Source: Planococcus citri (taxonomy: Eukaryota > Arthropoda > Insecta > Hemiptera > Pseudococcidae). From it: DNA of 64,000 nucleotides. Within the stretch, counting starts at the first letter, position 1. Every line of letters begins with the position of its first letter. Both the position numbers and the translations under genes were made by a program. The notes under the pieces were generated by a model. That model searched no databases and was not told the origin of the DNA. It saw nothing but the letters and a program-made list of their open reading frames with translations. This document shows, piece after piece, positions 27,533 to 40,447 of the stretch. The DNA lies in assembly GCF_950023065.1 (NCBI RefSeq), contig NC_088679.1:47926001-47990000 (forward strand). Reading direction: 5' to 3'.

Positions 27533-30232
27533 CACTTCCCCATCAGCATCTGCTGAAGGTTCAAGATTGTCTCGAAAGTGATTGCAGTCAGTTCCGGCGG
27601 TCGACTTCAGTATAACGGACCGATCATCTTATTTTTCAGTCAAGTCAAGACTCACTCTTTTTGTAAAAAATTGATGTACCTACCTATCCACTAGCGGAAT
27701 GAGTCTGTCTACAATGTTCAAAAATTTTGCCAAAAATTGAAAGAATAACTTCAACGGTTTGAAACTGGGCTCTGAGATTGAGTTGAGAGGCTGTAGTTCC
27801 TCTTTTTAAAAATGTCATTTCTTAAAATGTTTTTCTTATTTTACTTTCGTTCTCTGCGATCTATGTACGAACTTGTATTCTGTGATTTATGATCCACACT
27901 TGTCAGTTTTTTTCTAGTTTTACTCGAATATTCTGATTCCTTTCTCTTTTCTAATTTTTTTGACAACTTGACTACCTATTTAAAACGTATTTTCGCATTA
28001 CAAAAGGTGTTAGTCTGGTGAAAAAAATGTCAAGAATGTTGTTCCAAAAATCACCAAAAAATATGTTCTTTATTTGGATTTTTAAAAACGCTTATAATTT
28101 ATCAGGCAATTAATTCAATTTTTTGAAAAAAAAACTTTCCACTTTTGTTTTTATTTTGATTATATTTTCCCATTCTCTCTTCCAAAGTGGACTGAAACTG
28201 GGTACTGGGTAGGTATGATTTACTGCCGTACTCAAATTTTTTTGTTGAAAATTCTTGAAATATACATATGTGTACCTACTTTGAGCTATTTGAAACCGTA
28301 TAATTTGAAATTACATACAATACGAAGACAAGCCATTACTAAGATTCCCATTTCAAACATTATCAAATGCAAATTATCAAGAATGCGTTGTAATAGTTTG
28401 AAAAGTCCGCCATGAAATGAGCCGAGTAGTTTTTTTTCACTGTCGTCGTTTTAAACAATGTAGAAAACCCATTGATATTCAAACAAATGGATTCGAGCAC
28501 AATAGTAGGGGAACACTATGTATATACAGCGGAGTGCATTGTTATGCAGATTAATTTCTGTTACCCTTGTTTAATATTCAAAATAAGTTGCTTCCATTGG
28601 TGCTTTTTCAATTTTATATTTTTTCACCAGCGTTATCGTTAAGCCCAGTCCTCCGCCTTCTCTCGTGATCATACATTTAAGCCTATAGCTTTTACCCGAG
28701 AAATGGTTGCGAAAATTAAATTGTTAGGCTGCGTTCGTTTACGATAAAAATTCCATCATCAGCATCATTTGGATCGAAGCGTGATAACGTGGAATAATTT
28801 CAGGCAGATTTATCGTTCTTGTATATCTTTACTGTATGGGAATTATGTTATATGAAGTAGATGTAGGTCCTTCTTGTGTACATTTTGCGAGGTGTTTTCT
28901 GGTAAAGAATATAAAAATGTTTCATATTACCTCGCACACCGAGTCGAATAAACGACCAGTTTATATTATGCAAGGCGAAATGTCAAATTACACCATTGTG
29001 CCTACACCTATAGCTAAATAGAAGCGACAAAATTTTGTATAATTGTACAAAACGTTCGAATTAACGATGTTAGGATCGCGAAAAGGGCAGGTTTTAATCT
29101 GTGGTTTAGCAGCGTTACCTAAATCCCATTATTCGTTTACTGATATATACCTAGGATAAGGTATCAGATTACGAACCGAATTCGTGCTTATTGACTGGTA
29201 CAGTTCCTGTTTTTCAAATTACTTGTGACATTCTACGTAATATGTCCTATGTAGGTAGGTAGGCATAATATGATGCTTCGATTGATAAAATTTCTATTTA
29301 GGATGTCAACATTTTAGGCATTTTCACACACATCAGCCAGCAGTTAGCGCTCTTGTAACGTGTTGACAGTTGTTTACACCTTTTTCAAACTCTATTAGGA
29401 TTACATAGCGTGAACGTGTGTTACACGTTATGCTAGATTTATAAAGTGACCGTGCCTCTCTAATAAATCAACAATTGACCATGAAATACGAGCTTCACAC
29501 GTGGGTCCCTAGCTCGCGTTTGCGTTTTTTTTTTCGCTGCTGAAAATCCATTTCACAAGGCCATACTCGTATCTACATATTTCTTTTTTCTTTACGAATT
29601 ATCGTCCCATACTTATATAGCGCGTTGCGATACGAAATATACCTACTTATAAACGCATAAATACATTGGTCCAATTAATTCCAAATCATGGTTCAGAAAT
29701 GAGAAACCATACTCGGCCTTAGGCCTTCGACGAAACCTTTGTTTAGACAACGACAATTCGATTAAATTCGCCGATGCGCGTAATGCACCATTTATTATAC
29801 ACGAGTATCCCTTAACCAAGTTTCCACTTAATGAGATTGTAAACTAAACTATACCGCAAATACAAAGAGTATATTACGTCGTACAAAAGTTGAATTCATA
29901 GACCGTGAATAAACTACATTTAGCAGAGATTGTATCGTTTACAGAGAGAGAAGACCCGTATCTCTTTGCATGCGACCAAAAACGCGACAGATGTCGTACG
30001 AAACTGCAAGATTTCAAACGTTCTATCGTGCAAAAATTTTCTCCTGTAAATGTACGTAACTCTATAGCTTGAGAGCTCTGTATATATTTTTGTGTTGAAT
30101 GTGTTGCTCGTCGTTGACTTCGACTGGCGTTTGATCGACTCGTTTCTTTAAGACAATATGGAGGTAAATATAACCACGGAATGCACCATGTTTCACTTTT
30201 GAAATCTGATCAATGGGGGTCTGTGTACTGAG
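27533..30232. other. Gene-poor region
   Basis: No coding exon supported. The part from about 28,600 to 29,900 has fewer homopolymers and more mixed sequence, which may mean constrained non-coding DNA; this is only an impression. Confidence 0.5.
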
Positions 30233-30702
30233 AAGGGAGGTGCCCCAGGTGACAAGCACCGATTTCAATGATTCTTGCACCATTGGATAGAGGACATCGA
30301 ACATAGTCTACCATACAATTTTCAGCTGCTGAAGTTGATATTTCGATTTTTCAGAGCAATTTTTCGATTTTTACATAGCAATTTTGAAAAATTGGCCAAA
30401 AATAGTCGGCGGAGGTCGCATACCGAAACCTCTCATATTATTTGGGCATTTCAATACATATGATGAGACTAGCCCATGTAGCCCATAGTGAAATTTTCAG
30501 CTGCTGAAGTTGATATTTCAGCATTCCAGGGCGATTTTTCGATTTTTTCAAAATTGCAATGTGAAAATCGAAAAATCACCCTGGAAGGCAGAAATATCAA
30601 CTTCAGCAGCTGAAAATTTGGGTTAGACTATGTTCGATGTCCTCTATCCAATGATGCAAGAATCGTTGAAATCGGTGCTTGTCACCTGGGGCACCTCCCT
30701 TG
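30233..30702. mobile_element. Nested foldback element, about 470 bp
   Basis: An outer inverted pair (from 30233 and to 30700, sharing AAGGGAGGTGCCCCAGG and GACATCGAACATAGTCTA) encloses an inner near-perfect palindrome at about 30499-30612 with arms beginning CAGCTGCTGAAGTTGAT. The same inner word also occurs at 30323, so the inner hairpin looks like a duplicated part of the arm. No coding capacity. Confidence 0.75.
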
Positions 30703-32039
30703 TGAGTAGGAGAGAGGGGGAGAGAAGAAGAATTCTGTTCTTATTTCTTAGGGTTACATGATGGGAAAAATTGAAATCTTGAAAAAAAAACGAATTAGCA
30801 ACTTTTCTTTCATAGAGAAAAATTTTTAAAAACATGCTTTGAGGATTACCTACATTTGTATTGAAATGCTTTAATAAAATTATTTTTGAAAAAACCAGAA
30901 AAGTCACCAATTTCGCGCTCATTTTTTACTAGGTAGGTACCTAACTTATGAGGAATGTTGTAAAGAATTTCAGTTATACAACTTGAAAAATTAGGGTCAT
31001 AGGAGCTTGAATTTTCTATAATGTGTTGCTCAAAAAATTTGTATAAGACGACGAAAAATCGAACACGGAGGCATTACTTTAGAAAAATTCATTTCGTGGT
31101 CGTATTTCTGCCACAGTCTCGTTTGAGGTCCAATTTTGAAAAAAAAGTATGTATTTTCAGGCCTCAAATATTTTGAAAAAAAAAAACACTTCTTTCAAAC
31201 GCGCCGAAAATGAGCGGAAAGATGAATGCTCGTTAAAATAAATGTATATGGTCAATAAAATATTTTCAGGATTGTAACTGCCTATTTTTTTTTTTTTTTT
31301 TTGAAAAAATGTTGAGACCCTAGAAATACAGCTGGTAGATACACTTTTTCTGAAAATTGAAACTTCTTCAAATTGCAACCACTCAATCACAATTTTTGAA
31401 AATTTATATTATATTATTTACACTTTTTTGGGGATTATTTTGGCTTTTAAAAATTCTTTTTTCACTTGTGGATTACGGGAAAAAATCTCGTACAATTCTG
31501 AACAAGCTTAGTGGAGACCTTTATTTTGAGTTAAAGTTACTGTTACTGACAATTTTTCAATTAATTTATTGAAATGGTAGTTTGAAAGCGATGAGAGAAC
31601 AGAAGTTGTGGCACAATTATTCAGACAAAACTCTGGACGATACAGTGAGGTCACATGGCATTCTAGATCTCAAGAGAGTGTGACAATAACAATGTTATCA
31701 TCAAAAGAGAAATTGTACGCCCTTGTTTTGGGGTAAGTGGCCCTAAGTATCCCAAAAGATAGTATTTGAGATTCCACGTCGACTGACTTAGACCATTAAA
31801 GGTATACACAGTAAACGTAAAATATGTACCTACCTAACTGGTTGAGTGGTTGACTATGTTTGAGAAGTACCTATATTGATGATGAATTAAAATTAAGCAT
31901 ATTTTGTAACAAAATTTAGCGATATCACATTTGCAAAAAAAAAAAAAAAAAATGTGAAGTATAATTACATATAAAATAAGTAGTAGGTACTGGTACATCT
32001 ACATACCTACTTATAGTTACAAGAACTTACTTGTAAGTA
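30703..32039. other. AT-rich spacer downstream of the EcKinase-like gene
   Basis: No gene seen. The stretch contains a poly-T run near 31287-31302 and a poly-A run near 31936-31952. The 3' untranslated region of the minus-strand gene ending at 32040 must lie at its right end, but I did not find a convincing polyadenylation signal. Confidence 0.5.
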
Positions 32040-33308
32040 TTAAATAAACCCTCTGTTTATAACATCCCGTAAAATTTGTAAAACTCTTTCCGTTCTGTGA
32101 GGTCGAAAAAGTTTAATAGTGTTATTCACAATTACATCAGTTGATGACGAAAAAAAGGATGTATCTTTATAGTCTTCATATTCCTGCGAGAATTCATCCA
32201 CTGTGCTGAGCGATCTGTTGTGCTCCTCAATAGCCATCATATAAGGTAGAAACGAGGAGAGTAATAAACACGGCGCCAAAACGTTATGTTTAAATTCTAG
32301 CAGAATCTCATCTTTCGATGGAATCGAGTCATTTTTGGGGAATGTATTTTTCATCGAATCGTAATACGCATCGATCAACGCATCCCAATATTCTTCTCTA
32401 GTAGTTTGATCGGCATTCATGTATAAAATCAATCCTAAATCTGTGACCGGAGAGCAGTACCTCATGTTACCCAAATCGATGAACTTGACATGAACTGGGA
32501 CATCTTCCTCGTCGTATTTGAACATCAAATTATTCCGCAGGAAATCTCCATGACACAGCACTGCTGTCGGTTCCGTTCTAGTGGTGAAAATTGTCGCTAT
32601 AAATTTCTCGACGTCTCCTACAAGTAGACGAATTTCATGTACTTTTTCATTGTAGTATTTTGATTCGGCAGATAAAACGTCCAAAAAATATTCGATAATT
32701 GGAGGAAGGAATCCTATGATGACGTTTGTTATAACGTAATGCGTATCTACTAAACCATCTACCAGTGAGTAAAATTCTTTTGAGCGTTGCTGTTTAGCTT
32801 GGTAAGAATAAGCGTGAAATTCGCCTATTTTCTTCATCGATAGCATCAAATGTTCAATATCTAAAAATACCTTCGAATTCGTCAAACGGTAATGATTTTC
32901 TTGTAAGTTCTCCATTATTATGCATCCTTCCTCCTTCTCGCTGAAGTCCAAGCAACCGCAATAGAATTCGGGGAATAAGTTGGAAATAGAATCATCCATC
33001 GTTTTGAAAAACGGTATCACTTTGTTGAAAACGAAAATCTCGTTGGAAAATGTTATCTCAGTAAAAGCAGGTTTTGGAAATGAAGCTGGATAATTTTTTA
33101 TAACAACCGATCGCGAATACTTCTGGTTTCCATTTCGATATTTATACTTCGAACGACCGATTTGTATATCTGACTGGTAACCTTCGATACTTTTCATGTT
33201 ATCCAATTCAATTTTCACATCTTGGATTTCGAGGTTAGATTCTAGCCCGAACACGAAATTGAAATTTTTTTGCAGCGGAAAACGAACACACCATTCTGAA
33301 CCGTTCAT
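32040..33308 (-). CDS. EcKinase-like (CHK/DUF1679-type) small-molecule kinase, copy 1
   Basis: An intronless 422-aa open frame with ATG at 33306-33308. The family (ecdysteroid-kinase-like, related to choline and aminoglycoside kinases) phosphorylates small molecules such as ecdysteroids or xenobiotics, presumably in the cytosol; the substrate of this copy is unknown. Visible kinase features: VVIK with the ATP-binding Lys at residue 71, a following SNEIFVF with the partner Glu, the catalytic loop CHGDFLRNN (Asp about residue 255) and the metal-binding KFIDLGNMR (Asp about 278; the usual DFQ is DLG here). The length is typical for the family. A same-length paralogue lies at 49585-50853 on the other strand; by eye about three quarters of residues match and no gap is needed. 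No frameshift or lost catalytic residue is seen, so it is likely functional. Confidence 0.9.
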   Translation of the reverse strand: MNGSEWCVRFPLQKNFNFVFGLESNLEIQDVKIELDNMKSIEGYQSDIQIGRSKYKYRNGNQKYSRSVVIKNYPASFPKPAFTEITFSNEIFVFNKVIPFFKTMDDSISNLFPEFYCGCLDFSEKEEGCIIMENLQENHYRLTNSKVFLDIEHLMLSMKKIGEFHAYSYQAKQQRSKEFYSLVDGLVDTHYVITNVIIGFLPPIIEYFLDVLSAESKYYNEKVHEIRLLVGDVEKFIATIFTTRTEPTAVLCHGDFLRNNLMFKYDEEDVPVHVKFIDLGNMRYCSPVTDLGLILYMNADQTTREEYWDALIDAYYDSMKNTFPKNDSIPSKDEILLEFKHNVLAPCLLLSSFLPYMMAIEEHNRSLSTVDEFSQEYEDYKDTSFFSSSTDVIVNNTIKLFRPHRTERVLQILRDVINRGFI

Positions 33309-34513
33309 TTTGACAGAATGAAGAATTTTGTGACGAGAATATACGTAGTACTTCGCTGTTTTGTGTAGGTAAATAAATGATGAATAATTAATTGACGATA
33401 AGATAAAAATGAACAGAAAAATAGCGAAACTATCAAAAGTGAACCTATTTTAAATTCCAATGTTACAACAATTAGGTTGAAATATCTCGATGTGTTCAAA
33501 ATATGATGTTATTTGTTATATGTTTTAGTAATTCCAAAGTAGATAAAAATTACTTAGTTCAAGTGCCTCTATCTACGTAAGATCATTTTTATTTTTAGAT
33601 ACTTTTTTCATTTAAAAGTGCGATAAAAACACTGTTTTAATTAAATGAGTGGGAATATGCAACAGCGTACTCATGTTGAAAAAAAATGAAGAAAAAAATA
33701 CCTCTCTCAAAAAATTTATGTGAAATTTTTTTGATCCTATGGCCAACTGTCAAGTATAAATACCTATCTACATATCGTAGAGAGAAAATGAATTCTTGCC
33801 AAAAATTGTACAGTAAGCTACCTGTACATATTTTGATTTTTGATAGAAAATTCAATTACTCAGAAATGAATCGAGATTTTATTTTTAAAATTCACACTTA
33901 GATGTATTTACTTCATTGAGAAACTGAATAAACGAATGAAAGACTTGTAGAATTTTCAAGTTATACTTACCTACCTACTCGTACTATACTCTAAACATTA
34001 ACCTTAAAATTTGAATAAATAAAATCACGAGAACTGATCAATAACACAATCACTGGTAAAAGTGCATACTTTTGAGTGAGTACAATCTAGTGGATAATTT
34101 GCAATGAAGCTTACTATTATTTACATACAAATTCAGAATACTTTATAAAATTGTGAGATTGTAAGTGTTGGTAGGTAATAGGTATACATTCAATTCACAA
34201 TTGGTACCTATACATATAACGTTATGCGTAATTATCTACGGTACAATTTTAAACTCTAGATGAAATCGTAGAACTCGACTAACTCTTCATGAGCATCATT
34301 TGGCCTATAAAAATAAAACAATAATAAATTAATCATTAGTATTTTGAAGGAACATTTTAAAAGAAAGTCGAAATATCGCATTTATAACGCTTGCACTTTT
34401 ATGAGAAATATGTACAAAAATTTAAGAAATAAAAATTAAACCTAAGTATATCTAACAAGCGATGTAGGAAGGCATTGGAATTAAATACTCATAAAATGAA
34501 ATTATGGGCATCC
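33309..34513. other. Intergenic spacer between EcKinase-like and epoxide-hydrolase-like genes
   Basis: Promoter and 5' untranslated region of the left gene and 3' untranslated region of the right gene must lie here. No clear TATA box or polyadenylation signal was identified with confidence. Confidence 0.4.
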
Positions 34514-37500
34514 TCATGAAGGTTTGGCCCCCATGTATAAAGTTTTAGATAATAAAGAAGCCGTAGCTACTTTAGGATCATTCTTGATATTTGATAAAAC
34601 TTCTGATCCGTAATTGAATCCATTCGAAACTGATCCCATCATTTTACCAAAAATACCACCGCTGGATTGAACATCTTTCTTGTTTTTCATCAAAGGTGGA
34701 TCTGGAAAACATTTTCATTAGAGTCAGATTTCTCTTTGCTTTAAAAAAAAATTCTCTATGATTTACTTAATTGATGGCATTTCTTTTTTTTTTACCTAGT
34801 AGAAATTCGAGTAAAGCTTTATTCACTTTTTCGGGATTTTCTTGGTGAGGATAATGACCAGCATTTTCTATAACTTTCAGGTAATATTTCTGTATGAACT
34901 CGGTCGATTTAACGACGCTTTCCAAAGGCACCGATTCATCCACTTTGCCCGTTATTAATAAACAACGTACGTCGATTTCTCGTAAACTTTCGCCTTCTAA
35001 TCTGTAGAACGGAAGGTTTCGGAAATAGTTTATTGCTCCAGTCCAATCCTCTGTAAAATGTTTTAAAATGAATGTAGTGTATGAGATAGCATATACTTTT
35101 CACACGTGTAAGAAAATTGGATCAATGCGCTAAAGTACGTAGACAAGACACGTCCCTTTCTACCTCACAAAATGCTTCCTTTATCACGATTCACTTTTAC
35201 AAATAAAGAGAGCATTTTAAAGCTTCGGTTTTTAAAATAAGTGAAATTAGAATTTTTGAAAACAGGTACCTAATAAACTTCTTGGAACTAAAGTTTGAGC
35301 TGCCTCGAGTTGACTACATTATGTTTGGACAATTTTTGAAGAGCAAAGGTCTTCTACGAAACGTATTCAACTTGTATAAACCGTTCTTATATTTTTAGCG
35401 AGGTATTCCTTCTCTTCAGAGGGTTCATTTTAAAATAAAATGGTCAAAAAATTAGTTGATTATTCGGAGAAATTCCAGCCAGAGGGTCCTATGAAGCATT
35501 TTCAGCGTGCCTCCAGAATTTATGAAAAATGAAAATCAAGAGATCGAATCCGATATTTGAACATTTCCAGATGTTTACATACATATTAGAAGCGAAATAT
35601 CTTTCAAAAAACAGACTTCAAAATGAGCTAAAGTGATCAATAATATTGTAAGAGGATGTTAAAATGCATTATAACGCGGTTTTTATTAATTTGATCGTCT
35701 CGCATGATTATCTTTTCTTAATTTCCAAATTATCAACTTTTCAATGCTTTCACCTATGTTTTGCTCGAGCTGATTTGAATTCCGCTGTTTAAAATTTCAA
35801 AAATGTCATAGGACGTAACAATTAATTTAAGAATGAGAAATTTCAAAAACATAACTAGCTCAAAAAAAATATATGTATAAAAAACATAAAACAGTGAATT
35901 TGAAAAAAAAGCTCAATGGAAAAATTGAAATTTTGTTCCATAAAATCGCCGTTTTTGACTCCCTGTCTCCTCCCACCATCTTCAAAACATTTTCAAGCGG
36001 CCTCTGATTTCGAATGCTGTTTTCATTTATTAATCAAGTTTTGGACTTTCAAGGCTATAGAAGCCACTACCGGAGGGTTCAAAAATGTTGGAATGACCTT
36101 TGGCATGGAACGTTTTGCTATAACTAGGTAAAGAGAAAGAGAATAGCCGTCTGCAATGATTTTTAGACTACATCCCTTTTTTCAGGAAAAGATTTACAAA
36201 TTAGCTGCATAGCCGCATAGGTATTAGATGAGTTTTTTTTCTTTCAAAAAATTGAGGAGAGGAATGAAGAAATTACTTATTCTTTTAGACTTGAATATTT
36301 AAAATTCTTGAATTAAATAAGTAGGATGATATTTTTTTCAAATTTGAAACCCAATGACAAAAACATATCAAATCTATGATTTGAATGTTTTCATTCCAAG
36401 AGAATTTATTTCTATTTTTGGAAAATTTAAAAAGTGTTGCGTACAAGCTGAACTTTTCTTTGAAAATTTCGTTGCTACATCAGAAAAATTGAGAAAATTT
36501 TAATGAGCTTGGAAAATTGGTAGAAGTGGAATATTATTTTTGCCCCTACTTAAGTATTAATTTTTTCTCTGTTCGTTTTTGGTCTAGACTTCGTCAATGA
36601 ATATTTCAGAACGAAGTTTTGCTCACTGTTCCTAATTGTAAGACATGGAAAGCAGCGAAATATCGAATTTTTTTCTCATTGCCCAGTAAAAAGATGTGAA
36701 GTTATAAAATCTCTTCATTGAAGGGAAGGGGGAGGAATACCAATACATTATCAAAATGATGTAAGTACACCTACCCATTTGAACTGAAACATTTTTCTAA
36801 ATTTTCTTTTGAAAGGAACTGCCAGGGCTTTTCCTGGACCCCCATTTTGATTTTTTTTTCAAAATGAAAAATTTAGATCACTTTTTTTGCTCTTCAAGTA
36901 CTTAATATTGTTCCATAATTCAAAAATTTCAATGTTGGACAACCTTGACGGGCTTTGTATTTAGATAATTTTGACTTGAAAAAATTCAAAATTTTAAAAG
37001 TTACCAAAATTTATTTATTTTTTATTTTTTTCAAATTCTTTCATTTTTTTAGTTTTTATAGCAATTTTTCAATATTTTTGAACTTTCCTTTGGAGGAGAC
37101 GCAGTCCCCCCGCGCTCCATCACAAAAAAGCCCTGATTCATAGCTATTTATCATTCTGGATAATTTTTCACGTCAGAGGTGGGTTGTAATAGAATGGAAA
37201 AAATTTGAATAAAAGGGGATGAGAAATACAAATTGAGACCAATAATTTCGATTTTTGGACAAAAATTTGCACTCGAAGTTCTGTCTTAATCATTAATTTT
37301 CATTTCTTCCATCAAATTTAGAATTAAATTTATCTCAAATAAGGAATGAAAATAATGAAGTGTTATTTAGGTTCACGTGTCTAGACCCACATTCATCATG
37401 ATGGTTTGATAAATCATCTATGTTTAGTTTCTTTTTGCGGTTGCATGCGCGTCAGATGTTTTTCACTTTTACATACAATTTACGTTTGTTATTTATGTAC

Positions 37501-39383
37501 TTACTTACAATACGATCCATTTTTATTGCATTTAGTAGGTATTAAGCGAACGAAGAAATAATTATCAAACGTACCTCTTCGATTGAAAGTATATTTATAA
37601 GCTTCGATGTAGCCTTCGTAATTTTTTTTGGACTTTAAATGACCGTAGCACTGGGTTATGATTTCGAGATCATTTTTCAAAGCATCCAATTCGGGTAATA
37701 TTGGTAACTGGGCTAATTCTATCCAACTGAAAATATTCGCAAAGAAATAAGAGTTCTGGGTATTAAAAGTAGGTATTAAAATTAATTCATTCAAAATGCA
37801 CATACCTAATTGATTAATATTTTCTCACTATACATTTGCATGAAGAAAGAAGATAGGTGGAATATCATAGAGTTATTAAAGCTTTTATCGATTAGAAATC
37901 AAAATTCAAATATGGTGATCAATTTTTTTTACATCGTTTACAATAAATGCGAAATTTAACAATTCAGTTTTTATCATTTTTTGTTCAAATCGGTGTTGCT
38001 TTGGAAAGTTTTGTTCTGATTATATTAGGAATTATTAATCCACAATACAACCAGGAACATTTCCCCTCCTAAAAGTACATGTAAATAAATAAATAAAAAT
38101 AGGTATTGAATTACGTAGGAAACGAGAAGTCTCCATTTATAATAATGAAATGACGCTTTGAACTTTACACATGAGCTTACTTTAGCATTATCTCGGTGTA
38201 AAAATCGAAGTGTTCTCTTTGATTAATCATTAAACTGGTCTGATAGGGTTTGACTTTGAAATAAGATAACAGTTTTTAATTATGAGTATAGTGGTAAAAA
38301 ATTTCATTTTGTTGTATGTTAATTTTGTACATTGGAATAATGTTGACGAATTCGTTCAAACGAATGAATTACGTGCACGCGTGATTTCGAATAATGACGA
38401 ATAATATGACGAATATTACGAATAAATTTCACTTTCTTACGAAATATTCCAGGTATACTGTATACTGTTATTGAATGCATTACGTACCTACGTTACATTT
38501 TCAATTATACTTACTTTTTATTAAAACGACTACCTCTCGGAATATCATCCCAATACACATTCGGGTGTGGACACGATATAGCAACAAATTTGGATACGAG
38601 ATCCGGATTCAAATGCACAAGATACCAGCCAAAAAGGGCGCCTAAATCGTGGCCAATAATTGAGCATCTCGTAATGCCTAACGATGAAATAAACATAGTG
38701 AGCTCTTCGAGCAATAGTTCCAATCTATAACTTCGTCTAGCTAATGGCTTATCCGAATCACCGAAACCTTTCAAATCTATCGCTATAACGCTGAAAAAAA
38801 AGCACACTGCGTGATTAAAACAATGTGGAAACGCATGGAATGAGATGATGGGGTAAGTAGGCAGGGGATAGAAATGAAACGTTTAGATACCGAAAATGCT
38901 CGGATAATTCTGGGATTTGATTGAACCAGCTCATCCAACAATCGGGAAAACCATGAAGGAGTAATAGGGTTGGTTTATTTTTATCTCCTGCTTCGACGTA
39001 ATGTAACTTGATGCCTTTTCCCTGATGACATAAATCGACCGGTTTATTATGTAGATATTTTTCCATCGCAGAAATTATACAAACGTAAATACTTATAATA
39101 TGTAGCATGTAGCAGTTGATATTAGATACATAGCGGTGTCTATCTCAATACGTACCTTTATTTTCATGTAATTGTGCTGGCCTAGTTTCGTATCAACCAA
39201 ACATAAAGGTGGATTGTCGATGTCGTTCCATTCGAAGCTGGACGATTTCAGCATTTGTAATACGACTCGTTTCGCCATTGTCCACATTCCCCATATGAAT
39301 GAAAAACAAAATATTTTTAACGACTCGAAATGGGGAATTATTACGATACTGTCGTTGTATTGTACGCTTTTCATGGTAGACAT
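34514..39383 (-). CDS. Epoxide hydrolase 4-like alpha/beta hydrolase
   Basis: Six exons on the minus strand: 39383-39156, 39021-38891, 38790-38515, 37726-37575, 35050-34796 and 34701-34514, joined in frame to give 409 aa. It resembles the EPHX3/EPHX4 group of membrane-anchored epoxide hydrolases, which open epoxides of lipids or xenobiotics with water. Residues about 20-40 form one hydrophobic segment, probably an N-terminal ER anchor. The hydrolase fold is complete: oxyanion motif HGFP at 99-102, IDLKGFGDSD at 124-133, nucleophile Asp168 in GHDLGA, cap-domain Tyr in INYFRN (about 271), acid Asp300 in GKVDESVP and catalytic His328 in GHYPHQ. The C-terminal 60 residues (last exon) are Lys/Ser/Gly-rich and outside the fold. 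All introns are GT-AG; the largest is about 2.5 kb. It is not the EPHX1-type juvenile hormone epoxide hydrolase. The substrate is unknown. Confidence 0.88.
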
Positions 39384-40089
39384 TTTAACGCGTTAACAAA
39401 TAAATTATAAATACACACAACCGACAACATCACAACGTAATCGCTAACCTACGAAAGAAAGAAAACAGCCGATAACACGCGCTCGTGATCTTTCAAATAC
39501 GTACAAGATTCGGCATGAATCATGTATGTACGATACTCTCGCAGCTCGAGCTGTTAGAAAGGTAAGCTATAGGTAGATAAGGTAGGTGAAGTTCAACGTA
39601 ACCTGGATTCGCATCCGTCGATGCACCGCATCTAATTTCACGAAACGCCGTCAGGAGCACTGTGGGAGAATTTTATCTACTTTTTGCTCAAAAAATTGAT
39701 TGTTTTTAAAGCTACATTGACGTTAAATTTAAAATAAGGCGCTTATAGCTATGGAGTACCCCATGAATTAAGCTGACCAGTCTTTAAGCGTCAAAAAAAA
39801 ACTACCGAGTAAAGCTATACCTATACCTACCTAGACCTACAACTCATCGACCATCGTATCTGCAGCTGAATGCGACAAACTAATAGGTTAGTTAACAGTT
39901 TTTAGCTTGAAAAGTTGATTTCTTAATTTTTTTTAAAAAATAGGTACCTATCAAGAATTATCTCAAAATTCAAGACTTTAGTCAACTAACTACTTACTTT
40001 GAAAAGTATCCAAATTTTTTAGTACTTCATAAACAATGATTTTTCATTTTGGAAGAAAATTACTTAGGCACTCAATTTTTATTTTCAAG

Positions 40090-40117
<28 letters not shown>
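40090..40117. repeat. Poly-T tract
   Basis: About 28 consecutive T bases. It could be the tail of a minus-strand retroposed sequence, but no element body was recognised next to it. Confidence 0.85.
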
Positions 40118-40122
<5 letters not shown>

Positions 40123-40357
40123 AATTGTTTCTTACTCGCAATTTGACCTTTTTAGAGCCTTCAGCGAGTTTTGAAATTTCTCCCAATCTCACTCAAGGCT
40201 CCAGAACGGTCCAAAATTTTAAATTTATGGTTATTAGTGTGCGAGAGTTGAATTGAAAGATTCATTCACATTTGTTCACCTTGTTCAAGAGAAATATACA
40301 TATTTCATGAGAAAGTTGAAAGAGAGATAAAAATGGCAAAAGGTTACAAAAACTCAC

Positions 40358-40363
40358 AATTTA
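40358..40363 (-). terminator. Polyadenylation signal AATAAA for the chitin-binding gene
   Basis: TTTATT on the plus strand reads AATAAA on the minus strand, 85 bases after the TGA at 40448-40450. Confidence 0.6.
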
Positions 40364-40447
40364 TTGAAAATAACAATACATTTCACTCTCAAATACATAA
40401 CAGATAAAACAAAAATGGCATCTGGTTGAAATTCAATATGGCTTGTT

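Larger units (their letters stand above)
39384..40447. other. Intergenic spacer with long poly-T tract
   Basis: Contains the promoter region of the hydrolase gene (about 39,384-39,700, richer in CG words) and a poly-T run of about 28 bases at 40090-40117. The minus-strand polyadenylation signal for the chitin-binding gene is at 40358-40363. No further gene seen. Confidence 0.55.

Noticed and set aside
34243..34298. A possible extra last exon of the epoxide-hydrolase-like gene (acceptor TTTTATAG, short frame ending ATC TAG)
   Set aside because: No donor of matching phase exists in the exon ending at 34514, and the gene already ends properly with TGA there.
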